64,000 nucleotides of DNA from Tricholomella constricta (Eukaryota > Basidiomycota > Agaricomycetes > Agaricales > Lyophyllaceae), in contig JAACJP010000011.1 of NCBI GenBank assembly GCA_013368375.1, positions 744,001 to 808,000 on the forward strand. Direction: 5' to 3'. Both the position numbers and the translations under genes were made by a program. Each line of letters begins with the position of its first letter. The stretch's first letter is position 1. Positions 40,891 to 51,932 of the stretch are shown piece after piece. Below the pieces are notes generated by a model. The model saw only the letters and a program-made list of their open reading frames with translations. It did no database searches and was not told where the DNA came from.

Positions 40891-41938
40891 CCGGGTTCCT
40901 CTGAGAAACAGGGTCTCCAAATAGTTTTATCCTACATTCACATCGAGTTTGTACGCACATGTCAGGCGGCATTCATCTACTTTGACTCAGACACCTGCTA
41001 CGACAAGGCTGGGCAAGCCATCGTTGCGCGCTCATGGAACTTATCGGATGACCTTGGCCAGATCGAGTATATCTTCTCTGACAAGGCTGTTATTACCCTG
41101 ACTCAGGTGCGTCGTTTCCGGTATTCATTTTACATACATTTCTGAACCATCTCCAGAACTCGATGATATTCCGCGAATGCTCTATCGCAGGAAAAGTGTA
41201 CCGTGGGGACCCCGAATCGGTTCGCGAAAAACACCCAGATGTGCAGCCCGTCGCACCCCTGACGAAAGGTGCGAATCCCGCCTCCCTCCCGGCGTCGTCC
41301 TCTGGCGAATCCTCCATCGCAGCAGGCTCCAACGACGACCAGAAAGACCTCGCAACGGCCGTCCCCGAACCGCCTGCCCCCGGCGCCACCAAGCTCTCCC
41401 CGCAAATCATATATCACTTTTCCGACGCAACCCTCGCCGCAGGCCTCCAAGCCTCTGCCAGTGCAGACCCCAACTCCCCCGATGCAGCACACGCACAATC
41501 CTTTAATGGCTTCTTCTCCGTGCTCGCGCTCTGCCACACCGTCCTGACTGGCGTTGACCCCGAGACAGGTTCACTCGAGTACAAGGCACAAAGTTCGGAT
41601 GAGGCGGTGCTCGTGTAGGCCGCGGCGAGATGTTGGATTTGTGTTCCGGGGGCGCGACGTTGATGTGCTGATGCTGCAGACGCTGTTCAGCGAAGAGCTG
41701 GAACGGTACCAGCTGTTGAACATCCTCGAGTTTACGAGCGCTCGGAAAAGGATGAGTGTCGTGTTGCGCAAGTTGGACGAGCAGGATGGGTGGATGTTTT
41801 TATTGTGCAAGGGTGCGGATACTGTTATCTATGAGAGGCTTAAGGAGGGTGCGGATGAGTTGAAGGCAGACCAGAGACATTTAGCGGAGTTTGCCAGCGG
41901 AGGGCTGAGGACGCTCTCATTGGCGTACAAGGTCATCT
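40891..41938 (+). pseudogene. P4-ATPase (phospholipid flippase) fragment, inactivated
   Basis: Reads IEFVRTCQAAFIYFDSD, ARSWNLSDDLGQIEYIFSDK, then after a ~50-nt intron (41,108-41,156) NSMIFRECSIAGKVYRGD, FFSVLALCHTVL, SLEYKAQSSDEAVLV and, in another frame, DVGFVFRGRDVDVLML, FTSARKRMSVVLRK, LLCKGADTVIYERLKEG, GLRTLSLAYKVI. These are the phosphorylation and nucleotide-binding regions of Drs2/Dnf-type flippases. The invariant DKTGTLT is changed to DKAVITLT with an extra codon, a TAG sits at 41,616-41,618 where the family has a Gln codon, and a frameshift follows. Both membrane halves are missing. It is a relic of a gene of about 1,300 residues. Confidence 0.88.
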
Positions 41939-41999
41939 AAGGTGGGTCTCTAATTTTTCTTTTCTCCTGAGATTTGTGATGTTGATGTAGTGAGCGTGC

Positions 42000-42830
42000 C
42001 ATACAGCTTATCTGCGCCAAATCGTGCATCTGTTGATTTCAATCCCTTCTTTCAATCAGAACTTCTCGCGGAAAGCAGCCAAGCTTCCCCAGATTCAACC
42101 AATCCTTCCCCGCCCCATGCTCGCGAAAATACATACCGCCAACTCTTCCGTCTCAAGGCCGTCCATATAAAAACCATCTTTGCAGTCATCTATATCGGAA
42201 TCGAAGTCACAGTTGGAGGTGCGACTTTCCTTTTACTAATATTTTGAACTACCAGCACTAAAGACGTGTAACTAACTCTGCCGGGTATAACTCGTCAGGC
42301 TTTCTCGGTGGTAAGTTCGATTGTGTCAACTGTGTTGCAGTACTGACAATGCGTTGGGCAGGCCTTATGCTAGGGCGCATAGGTCTCATGTGGCTTAACA
42401 TATTGACGATACCACAGGTCGGTGGCCATCTAGTGGTAATCATCTACACTATCCATCGCAATCATGTATGTAACCTTCTCGCAACTGATAACTACTGTTA
42501 ATCCTGTCTGTAGACTCGAAATCACGATCTAGTTTGTCCCATCCATCATCGGAAACGCAGTCGCCGTAAGTCGCGCCTGCCTGTCTCCTTTCGTGCTTCT
42601 TGCTCATCTTGCGACAGGTCTCCCTGATTGGACTTGTTCTGAGGCCCATGTTCCCGGTCATGCTCTCACACTCCTCGAAGGTCCTCTCGCGGTGGCTCTT
42701 GACCGTCTGCATAGGATGGATCACCGGCATCGGCATGGTCGGCTCCGCTGACCTGCCCTTCGTCACCGGACTCTTGTCCTCCCGGTTTGGTACTGCCTCC
42801 CTCCAACCACTGCGCTTCAAGATCTTCGAC
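42000..42830 (+). pseudogene. MFS transporter fragment, decayed
   Basis: Pieces in several frames read RLKAVHIKTIFAVIYIGIEV, VGG, then GFLGG, LMLGRIGLMWLN, LEIT.WFVPSIIGNAVAVS, SLIGLVLRPMFPVMLSHSSK, VLSRWLLTVCIGWITGIGMV and ADLPFVTGLLSSRFGTASLQ. The order and motifs fit the C-terminal six-helix half of a major facilitator (fucose-permease-like) transporter of basidiomycetes. Frame changes are partly explained by introns (GTAAGT... at about 42,299 and 42,465) but no complete gene can be assembled and the N-terminal half is absent. Confidence 0.75.
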
Positions 42831-43432
42831 GCACATTTATTTCAATGCACTGACGCTGATGGTTGTAACTGTGTGTTCAGAATGGTGGGCCCATGTTGGT
42901 TACGATGCTGGTGGTGTGGGTGTTTGTCCCGAAGGGTGTGTGGCGCGTGGACTGAGGGGGGACATTCGGGTGGACGCATTTGTGTCTTTCATTCTCTTGC
43001 TTAGGGTTTGTATCTTGTAAGGGAACACAAGGTTGACATAGACATGTTATGGCTGGAGACTTGACGCGGACGTATCAGGGCTTTAAAGTGTTGGTGCGAA
43101 GCCCTTCAGCAACTTACACAAACTCCCGGCTCGGATCTGCACCTCCTCTCAAAGGGATCATCATCCATGCGCACCCCAAATTGCTTCGCTAGGAGGGAAC
43201 ACATCCGAAGGGAAATTGCGACAGAAACAACACCGCGTCCTTGACAAGCGATGCCACAACTGGGGATTGACGACACGTTGCGCAAGTCCCTCGACGTACC
43301 CGGCATGCCCTCGTTCAATCAAAGCATATAACATAGCAGCAGTAAACTAAGAGCAGGGATGACTACATACACTGGAATGATAGCTAAAGGGGGGAAAAAT
43401 AGGGTATTGAATTCGGTTATGCTCTGAACAAA
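42831..43432. other. Intergenic, nothing recognised
   Basis: Short open stretches only; no recognisable protein, repeat or RNA gene. Confidence 0.4.
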
Positions 43433-44143
43433 CTAGCCCTGGAAACGCATGAACTTGGGATGAAGGACTGCAGGGCCCCGCGTCGGAATGTTAAGGAAGC
43501 GATCATCGTGGCCCTCTTGTTTAATTCTGATCCGGATACCTTCTGGAACCATATAGGTCTCCCAGTTGGGATCGGGGTTGCCTTTGCGCAGTCGCTCCAT
43601 AGTTGAACTCAGTTGAGCCATTCTTTTGTCTCTCGAAGCTTTCCTCGATGGACACGACTTCGCCGCCGCCAATGCTGTCTGAGTAAAGAGTGATGTTTTC
43701 GGGAGTGCGAATGTATTGGCCGCTCTTGTCGACAAAGTCGAGGGAGTAAGAGTGATATTGTGCCAAGTCCCCTTCAAAAACGCGGATCGAGAGGTTCGGG
43801 CCCAGTTCCGTCACCTGAATGGCCTCGCCCTCGCGGGGTTTACGCTGTCAATGTAGAATTAGTTGACCGCCGCAAAAGTTGACCAGGAGCACGAGCGACC
43901 TACTCCGATCTGCGCGGCGACTGGGATATTCCTGGCTCTCTCGCTCTCTGCCCGTGTGTTTTTGACCGCTATGATACCGTTCTCGACCGAGCCATACTGG
44001 CTCGCGAGCACGCTCCTGACTCGGTCTATCGAAAAATTGACCTCAGTCGCGAGCTTTGCAAGAAACTCCGTCATCTCATAAGTCTCTCCACGCCGCGGAG
44101 GGGTTCGAGGTTGGAACGTAGAGGGTTGGTTGGAATGGCCCAT
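43433..44143 (-). CDS. Unknown fungal protein, two exons, possible frameshift
   Basis: ATG at 44,143. Exon 1 (44,143-43,904) encodes MGHSNQPSTFQPRTPPRRGE...FLAKLATEVNFSIDRVRSVL and ends before GTAGGT; the intron is 43,903-43,845; exon 2 begins RKPREGEAIQVTELGPNLSI and is rich in beta-type sequence (YHSYSLDFVDKSGQYIRTPE). Near 43,640 the most protein-like reading moves to another frame (RDKRMAQLSSTMERLRKGNP, ending KFMRFQG at 43,435), suggesting a 1- or 2-nt indel; without it the protein ends at about 43,521. The family is not recognised. If the shift is real the gene is broken; otherwise it encodes about 180 residues. Confidence 0.5.
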
Positions 44144-44950
44144 AGTGGGAGGCGGTAATGATGCAGCTGCGTGGCAGAGAGTTTAAATACGCCGGGCGTG
44201 TCAACATGGACGTGACAGTTTATATCCCAGCCGTGATTCGAAGGGGAACTATTGTACTAGTCTGTGCCACTGCACCTCGGCAACAAGGATTGTCCGTTCA
44301 TGATTCATGAAAACACAAGCGCTCCTATTCACGTAGGTGTCGATGGCTAGCCGTACCGTCACTGATATATTGGTCGCACTAAAGGCACAGAAAAAGATAA
44401 CAAATCAACCAATGTGTTTCAAATACGAACAATGGGATCGAGGTTTTTTACTATTGCTTGTTCCCTTTGTGTTCCTGTCCGGGAATTCTCCGAAGGGTGA
44501 TTGTTTTTAGGTGATTCTTACGGAGATGGCGCGCCACACTATTGCTGACTTGCCACGCCACGGTTCTGATAGAATGGACCTTGACACAACAAAGGAATGC
44601 TAGCCACATAATTCTATCCATCCATCCCATCCATCGATTCCAATTCTTTTGTTTTTCCAAGTGCTTCCGTTCGAGAACAGCCCTGTCTCGTTCAAGTTAT
44701 TGTAATAGCCTTGCATAAATATTGCAAATCTGGTGTCGTTTCTTTCATCTTCAGCCTCTCGACTTTGCTTCGAAGAAGACAGTAACCACCACCGTTTCTC
44801 TGAACGTGAGTACTCGTATATCTATGTCCTATTCGTCCTCAGACTTCGGTCGATGTTATTGTGGCGGTCAGCTTCTCCAGTCACACTAGTGTCGGTCATT
44901 TCTCTCATGACAACCTGAGGCTGATTGCGAGTTTTCCAGGTTCTCTACCT
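44144..44950. other. Intergenic between divergent small genes
   Basis: Contains the presumed 5' regions of the flanking genes. A GTGAGT at about 44,809 and TTTTCCAG at about 44,940 could bound a leader intron of the plus-strand gene. Nothing else was recognised. Confidence 0.4.
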
Positions 44951-45457
44951 ATGCCATCAAGGAAGTTCATTGGCGCTTCTGGATTGTTTACCGACCAACA
45001 GCGCCAGATAGACATTGAATTCAACAACATGGGCCTTCCTGAGGGCTTTGGTCCCCGCCGCCTGCTTCATGTTTGTGTTGGATTGGGCCAGGGTGTCCTT
45101 GTCACTCAATCACAGGTCATGAATGGAGCAGATTGGATTATCGACCCTGCCCTAGGATTTGTCGATGTTCATGACCAAGGTCGCAGTCACGCTCCACTGC
45201 CGGTCCCGGTTCTAATTGCACCTGCCAATGTCTTGGTCAACGGTGCAGATGTGGGCCTGATGGGATTTCCTATGCCCTGGTGTCATCAGCTGCGAGTGGA
45301 TCGTATAAATGTTCACGTGGTCCCCCACTTCGTCTATTACCCCCATAAACGAAATGCGCCGGGGGAAGACATGGTCCGTGATCATGCCAAGCCATCGGTG
45401 CACTTTATGCGCATCTACTATGGCGGCCATATCCAGAACTGGAGGCAGATCGAGTAA
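44951..45457 (+). CDS. Unknown small protein
   Basis: 168 residues from ATG at 44,951 (MPSRKFIGASGLFTDQQRQ), chosen because a good splice acceptor lies just upstream; the open frame extends back to 44,861 without an ATG. The protein is mixed hydrophobic/polar with a Gly/Pro-rich centre (LPVPVLIAPANVLVNGADVG) and several His/Trp residues, and no signal peptide, membrane span or known domain. It lies directly next to a MITE-like repeat carrying a DNA transposon. The function and even the reality of the gene are uncertain. Confidence 0.45.
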   Translation: MPSRKFIGASGLFTDQQRQIDIEFNNMGLPEGFGPRRLLHVCVGLGQGVLVTQSQVMNGADWIIDPALGFVDVHDQGRSHAPLPVPVLIAPANVLVNGADVGLMGFPMPWCHQLRVDRINVHVVPHFVYYPHKRNAPGEDMVRDHAKPSVHFMRIYYGGHIQNWRQIE

Positions 45458-45615
45458 ATCATAGTTAGTGTTGTGCACAGGAATTAGAACGTTAGGGCAG
45501 GATAGCGTACATGTGTCAAATGCAGGCAACACTGTGTGTTTATGTGTGTCCGTATGTGTGCAAGCTGCAGATCAATAGAGATCAATTCGCGGACAGTTCA
45601 TCCTGCTGCTGATTC

Positions 45616-45631
45616 CAAGGGTACTCCGAGA
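45616..45631 (+). repeat. Left terminal inverted repeat of the P-like transposon
   Basis: CAAGGGTACTCCGAGA; perfect inverse of 51,669-51,684. Confidence 0.85.
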
Positions 45632-45922
45632 TCAGAATTTCTGACCTGACCCTAGTTAGTTAGTCCGACCGTAGGTCGCGAAAAAAAATTTAGGACCTAC
45701 CTGAGATTTGCCTCAGATGGCTTTAATTCAGCTTGGATCATATAATAGATGGTCTCACCAACTTAGCACGTAAGAGAAATGCCTTAGAAAGACTAAAGCA
45801 TGTCAGTGATACATAAAGATAAATCAGCAGTGAGCCAGGTTTGAACGCGCGACCGACGTAATGTATTCACATGCAAATCTACAATTGAGGCCATCCGGCT
45901 CTCTAGGTCCTACTGGTGAACA

Positions 45923-48900
45923 TGAATATGGCTACTATAGACGAAGCCGTGAGTATCTCCCGAGTCTGTATGTTGAAAAAGACTCAGCCTTTCCTGTAGA
46001 CTCTTGAGCGCGATGAGCAGGACCATGTGATATGCCCTGTGTGTGGAGAACCCGTTAATGTCGGACAGGTGGGACTCTCAAACCTCACCAAGCGTCATCT
46101 GGGCTCAAAGAAGTGTAAGGAAGCGCAATTCAAAGGGAAAAAGGGGAAAGGGAAGGGTACGAACCAAAACATTGGGCAGTTCTTCTCAAAAAAGGCCCCG
46201 TTGGTTGCGTCAAGGGCAGACAAGCAGCCTTCAATTATCTCTAAACCACTTGCCATGGACCCAATCAGATCGGACGGTACACCGACAACCGAGCGATTGA
46301 AGGAGAAGCAGCCTGTTTCGATGATACAGCAGCTGAAAGTGTTGGTCAATATCGTACTCAAGGAGGACGATGCCAATCAGAGCGAAGACGAACCTTTCTT
46401 ACGCGGGTTCACGTCGCCTCCCGGCAACTACGACAATTCCGAGCTAAGCCACGATGAGGTGTGGGAGGACTTGGTGAACCCAGCCCTTCATAGGGGATTT
46501 GGCTGGGGGGAGGAGGTGAATATTGAGAAGGTCCGGCGTGCAGGAAGGCGACGTGTCGAAGGATTTCTTGAGTTTGTTGATTATTTTGTGGGGTGGCGCA
46601 GCTTGAGTGAGGGGCTATTTGAAGGGCGACTACTTCGCTTGCATGACGTGTTGAAGGAAATGTGAGTCACACATCACATATAAAATTATAACTCTCACCG
46701 GCATCCAGCAACACTTTACAGCACCCAATCGAGGACACCCAAGTCTCGTTACCACCTCAGGACTTGGCTGACACTCCTGGGGAAGCTCGCAGCACTGACT
46801 TCATGCTGTATGACGATGAAATAATCGAAATCTCTGGCCCGACTGTACAAGTTTCACTGCCAAAGCCGCGAAAGCGAATGCTGCAATGCCCAGGGTACAC
46901 ATTCCCTATGCCAGAAGGCCTATCGCCGCATTCAGCATACCCGTTTGCCCTACATGACAGCAAGAATAACCCACCATGGAACTACACCGTGCAAAACGGG
47001 GCTTTGTTCTTGTTCTCGAAGCTGTGCAAGACCTCGGTCGATACTACAGATGGATCGAGGGCTTCGGCTTGTTCTTCATGCGCCAGACTAGAGGGGAACA
47101 TGGCTCTAGAGGGGATCGTTTCTCGGATGAAGGAGGGAGTAAAAGAAGGGAACAATTTCGCTTACCATGGGATGGGCGGCCTGCACGAGCTCTTGAAGAG
47201 GAAGAACAAGCAAATTGAGTTCTACCGCCTGCGCGGTCTGAACCAGGGACGAGTTCTGGCCACTCGGGCAACCTCACTGTCCGACCATAAGCGATTTCTC
47301 AACGCTGTTGCGGCGCAGAAGGTTGAGCGCCTCGATCGAATCATCCGGGTGGGTTTGAATCAGAAGCGAAGTATCAGCTCGCTTCTTGAGCAGTGTCTGA
47401 AGGCGGCGAAGGGACTATACAAGCCGAAGACATTCGAGGAGGAGGACTATATGCGAGGCCTGTTACTTTGGAAGCTTGGGGGGAACCGAGTCGCAGAGAT
47501 AGCTCACCGTTCATTGGGACTCCCTGGTATCACAACCCTCCGCAAACGAATCTCCGTTGTACCCCTTATTCCATCTCCAGGTCGCCCAACGATTGAAGAG
47601 ATTTCGACAAACGTCAAGAGCACGTTTGCACCTGTGCTCGATATCCTTCGACCCCAGACAGGTGGCGCTGCTAATCGCCATGCAGTATTGATGTTAGATG
47701 AGATTGCGACGGAAAAAAGGATACGATGGGACTCACGAACAAACCAGTTTCTTGGTTTATGTCGAGAGCATGCCTACAATGTCTCTCTAGAGTTCGGAAG
47801 TGAGAGAGACATGGAGGAATTGTTTCTAAGTCTCGATGATGGTGGTGTGCATTATGCCTCAGAGGTAAGTACGTCGGGATCAAATTTGCTTCCGCATTTG
47901 TAATCTGATGGCTACCAATTAGGCGACTGTGGGCGCGCTCGGTGTCCTCTCGGATAATCACCAAATCTATGCTGCCCGCGGAATACTTATATCTGGAGAT
48001 TGTAAACGCGAAAATGGAGAGGCCCATGCCGAAGTGCTTCAAACCATTATTGATGGCGTTGACCAGCAGAAGGACTCAACGAAGATCCGAATTGTGAGTG
48101 TTGCCTCTGATGGAGAAACACGACGAGGATCAGCCCTCGTAAACTTGACGTTCAAGTATATTCTCTCACCGGAATCTCCCCTCTATGCACTACTACACAA
48201 CTTAGCGTTCATGAACCTATATGTGGGGGACGACGATTTGACAGCAGACAAAGATTGGAAGCACGTCTTCAAGCGGCTTCGCAACCTCCTTCTTCGACAA
48301 CGTGGTGTGGTCGTTGATGGATTTCGCATTACACCTTCGGTGCTGAGGGCCCATTTCCAAGAGGCAGGACTCAGCGCTGACCACATCCGCGCAATTCTCA
48401 ACCCGGAGGACCTTCAAGATGTCAAGCTGGCATTCGATCTGCTGAAAGACATCTGGTCACTGCCCCGGACTCTACCAAATGCAAATCCAGGCTTCGCTCA
48501 AGCACGGGAGGCGATGTGGAAGCTGGGGAAGGCGCTTTATCACCTGGTATTCCCGTACCTCTGTGTTGACCTGACACTCAGTGAACAACTCGAGCACTTG
48601 AGTGCAGCGGCCCATCTGTTCCTTTACCTTTACCGAGAAGCTGGTAAAGAGTTCATTCCCTCCCTTCTCTTTATCGACATCATGATCATGCTGAAAAATA
48701 TCTATTTCTGTGTGGCCAAGGCCAAAGTCGACGACCCAAATGGATCGTTCTGGATCATCCTGCTGGGAACGGACCGACTTGAAGAGATTTTCGGAGTCCT
48801 CAGGACCATGATTGGCAGCGACTCGAACCTCGACATTCTGCAACTCTGCTGGAGACTTGGAAGTACGGCGGAGGTTGCCAATATTCTGGCATTGAAGCCC

Positions 48901-51568
48901 AATTGGGACAGTTCACCACGACGCCTTAAACTGCCCGCACTTGATCGCGACTCTGTTGCTTTACCGCAGGGATCTGACCACATCAAACCTCGGAGCTGGC
49001 GAGGGAGCAACAATGTTGGTGGTGTGGTTCTTCTCACCAGCTGGAGACGTGGAAGGCGTTTAATCGAAGGAGATTTCCCAGAGGCAGCAAAGATTTTTGC
49101 AGAGATGGAAGCTTCGAAAACCCGCGTCGATATTCTGACGCCTAACGGTGTCTTGCTAGTCAACGGCGCTGTTGGCGATGATGATGTCGATGAGAGTATC
49201 GAGATGGAGGCAGGCTATTCAGATCCGAGGGACTGTGAGGTGGAGGATGGCAATGGGGCCGCGGACGCTAGGGTCGAGGTCGAGGATGCATTTGCCGAAG
49301 AAGACTTTGATCTCCAAAGGCCTGACGGCTCCCCCGTTCAAAAGGGCGCTTTCAGCCGGGACATTGTTTCTCAAGGGAAGACCGTCACCAAGTCTCGAGC
49401 CTTGGCTGCCTACAGCAAATATAGAAAGGCAGCGAGCTCTACGGATCGCTTGAAACGGGTACAGGCAGTACATCGATTCACTGCCCAGCCAAAGGCTCTG
49501 TCAATTGACCTCCAAACATTTCGGGATCCCGATTCACAGAATACTTCCTTGGTAATCCACGACCCCATCGCCACGGTTCTGTGCTGCGATAACCGGATGT
49601 GGCTTTGCATTGGAGAAGTAAACAGCTTACGGGTTGATAGTATCTCTGTCGATCAAATTGACTCGCACCTACTGATTGAAGATACCGTCACAGTCTCGTT
49701 TCAGCTCCTGGGGCTCCGAACCTGCACAGTTTCCGAGGTTTCAGCATCCAAGGCCTTTGACTGGCGCACCTATGCAACTACAGAGACAACGTTTACGGTC
49801 CCTGGGCGCTACATTGACATTATCAATCCCGAACTGTCAAGTTCACCGACTAGCGCAAACTCAACACCATTCTATGTCTTGGATAGTCCTTTCTTGGTTG
49901 CACTTGCAGCAAGTCTGTATGCACGCCTGTCGGTTGCAGATCTGAAGGGTGCTGCAAAGATTGCTGTATCTAAGGAGTTTCCGTATCGTGAACACGGAGG
50001 TGCGTGTTTAGCTCTCAGGTTTTCGATGACTATTGAAGAATATTATGGTACTCAGGCAAGGCTTGCTTTCTCTGTGAAGATGAACGGCAGTTGACCGACC
50101 TTGGTCAATCCAATACATTGGCATGCACCCTATGTAGCAGCCCGACGGTTACGCTTGACATGGGTCAAGGTCAACGTATTTTAGAGCATATGGGCTTGAT
50201 ATGGGCGCGCATATTTTGCATGACTCAATGGTGAAGCAAACTGATGAGCCGTGTGGCGTCTGCCTGCGTCCCTCCTCCCTATGTCGCTTTTACTTAAAGA
50301 AGGGGAAGGGTGCTCATGCTAATCTCACAATTGACCATGTACGGTCAACATGTCCAGTGAAGCTAAAGTTTTATTACAGCATCGCGTCGACATCTACTCA
50401 GACAGCACCGTGCTCGAATGTACCACTTCTATGCCCTCTCTGCCCAAAGTCGGAGCCCGCTATCTGGAGGTACAACATGAAGACCCACTTTTCACAGTGT
50501 CACCCGAGTCAGATCGGCGCTTCTAGCGGTGCCAATTACACTTCGCTATGGGAGCTTACCAAGTTCGAGAAGAAGATGTTGGAGGGTCTATGGTCAAAGC
50601 GACAGCATGTCTCTGTTCGGCGCACGAAAAAGACCAATGAACCGGTCTTAGTGGTTTCGGGAGAGCATAACTCTCGATGTGTAATGTGAGTTCCCGCATT
50701 GCCATTGTAAATTCGGACAAAATTAACCTACTACCAATAAGCGCCGTTGAGAATGAGACAGGAGTGTCAAACGAAGACCAGGTCCACTCTCGTGCCTCGT
50801 CAAGCTCTGAGAGAGTGCCAGTACCGACACCAGATGACTCATGCAGCACTCGGGTTCCGACTCCCTGTGCAACCTCGAATCACAACACTGAGGCACATGC
50901 AGCGAGTCACCTCTCACAATCTAGACTCGAGGATCCACCCACACCTGACACGGAACCTGCGCTTGAATCAGACGCAGCCTTGTCGCTCATCCGACCTGAA
51001 AGCATTGATTCTGGTGACCGTGCTCCAGGGCCCAGTGCGTGAGTGGCATCTGTTCTGTTGTAGTGCTCGTCTCACTCTCTATTTATCTACTCATCAATAC
51101 CAGCAATACAGATCATCAAACTGTGGTACAGCTTTCCCCAATCGAAGCAGCCGCTGAAGAGTTGACTGTTCCGGTACCTCAAACTGCCTTGTGTTTGACC
51201 TTCGAGAATCCAACTCAAGTGGCCCCGGTCTCCTCTCAATCATCAGCATGTCAACCCTTGGCTCGCCCACAACGATCACGGAGAAAGCGACAAGTTGATG
51301 ACATGGACAACAACGAGAATATCAAGAACTGTGTTTGTGGCTCTATTGCTCCGTCCAATGGAACAGACTCTATCCAATGCAAACGAAAGGGATGCGAGAC
51401 TGAATGGGTATGTGTGATCCTGACTTATTGTAGCAGCTCACCTGGCTAACTCAATCTATTTAGTATCATCTCCTGTGTATTGGGTTGGAGATAGCCCCGA
51501 AATCATGGGTGTGCCCAACGTGCGAGCCCCTCGGGTGGGGTCGAGGAAGCAAACGCGCACAGCAGTGA
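45923..51568 (+). CDS. P-element-like transposase with zinc finger, RNase H-like core and PHD finger
   Basis: Proposed exons: 45,923-45,949; 46,000-46,661; 46,709-47,864; 47,923 to about 50,055; about 50,091 to 50,685; 50,742-51,038; 51,104-51,407; 51,464-51,568. The first four junctions and the last three introns (56-65 nt) keep frame. N-terminus: C2HC finger (CPVCG...LTKRHLGSKKC), a basic stretch, then NQNIGQFFSKK, which resembles a PCNA-binding box. The core resembles P transposase: AVLMLDEIATEKRIRWD (Asp ~560), SVASDGETRRG (Asp ~677), DKDWKHVFKRLRN (the D..H..K..RN motif, ~724) and GTDRLEEIFGVLR (Asp ~899, Glu ~902, spaced as in P). The C-terminal third has paired cysteines (CTLC, CGVC, CPLC) and ends in a PHD finger (CVCGS...CKRKGCETEW|YHLLCIG...CPTCE). 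Frame changes near 50,055-50,200 need either a GC-AG intron plus an 11-bp duplication or real frameshifts, so activity is uncertain. Confidence 0.75.
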
Positions 51569-51668
51569 TGTCATACTTACCATATATGGGTAGCCCCTGA
51601 TTACCTAGTCAGTTAGTTGGGCTGCCTTCGTCGAAAAAAATTGTTCGACCCTAGGTTTATTTTTCGTT

Positions 51669-51684
51669 TCTCGGAGTACCCTTG
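51669..51684 (+). repeat. Right terminal inverted repeat of the P-like transposon
   Basis: TCTCGGAGTACCCTTG; perfect inverse of the left end; followed by the GCTGATTC target duplication. Confidence 0.85.
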
Positions 51685-51932
51685 GCTGATTCCTGTATAA
51701 CAGGACCATGTTCCGTGTTTCTTTTTATCAGCGGTCATCCCGAGACAACAGCGGACACGTATGGCAGTGAGATTCTTTGATCATGTGGCTCAAACATGAA
51801 TTCATGAGGCTCTTTCACACAGGCAACACTGTCATAACTTTGCAAAACCAAACTGATACCATCAGTTAAAGCGTTTTGCACGGCGACTGTGATTCACTGA
51901 TGACCCTCATTTTGCAAAACACCGCAGTTGAC

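Larger units (their letters stand above)
45616..51684 (+). mobile_element. Complete P-element-like DNA transposon, 6,069 bp
   Basis: 16-bp perfect terminal inverted repeats CAAGGGTACTCCGAGA (45,616-45,631) and its complement (51,669-51,684), flanked by the 8-bp duplication GCTGATTC (45,608-45,615 and 51,685-51,692). The pre-insertion sequence is present at 897-904 on the opposite strand. Subterminal regions contain short inverted repeats (GTAGGTC...GACCTAC-like around 45,670-45,703). One multi-exon gene (45,923-51,568) fills the element. An 8-bp duplication and CA-initial ends fit the P superfamily; hAT also has 8-bp duplications, but the protein motifs fit P better. Confidence 0.85.
45515..51932 (+). 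repeat. 341-bp MITE-like repeat, occupied copy
   Basis: The outer parts 45,515-45,615 and 51,685-51,932 are the reverse complement of 657-997, interrupted by the 6,069-bp transposon and its 8-bp duplication. Without the insert the length is 341 bp, identical to the empty copy. Confidence 0.75.

Noticed and set aside
45616..51684. Assignment of the 6-kb DNA transposon to hAT because of the 8-bp duplication and CA-initial ends
   Set aside because: P elements also make 8-bp duplications, and the protein has P-type motifs (D..H..K..RN and TDRLEEIFGVLR with D-x-x-E) rather than the hAT dimerisation region. Kept as P-like, not proven.
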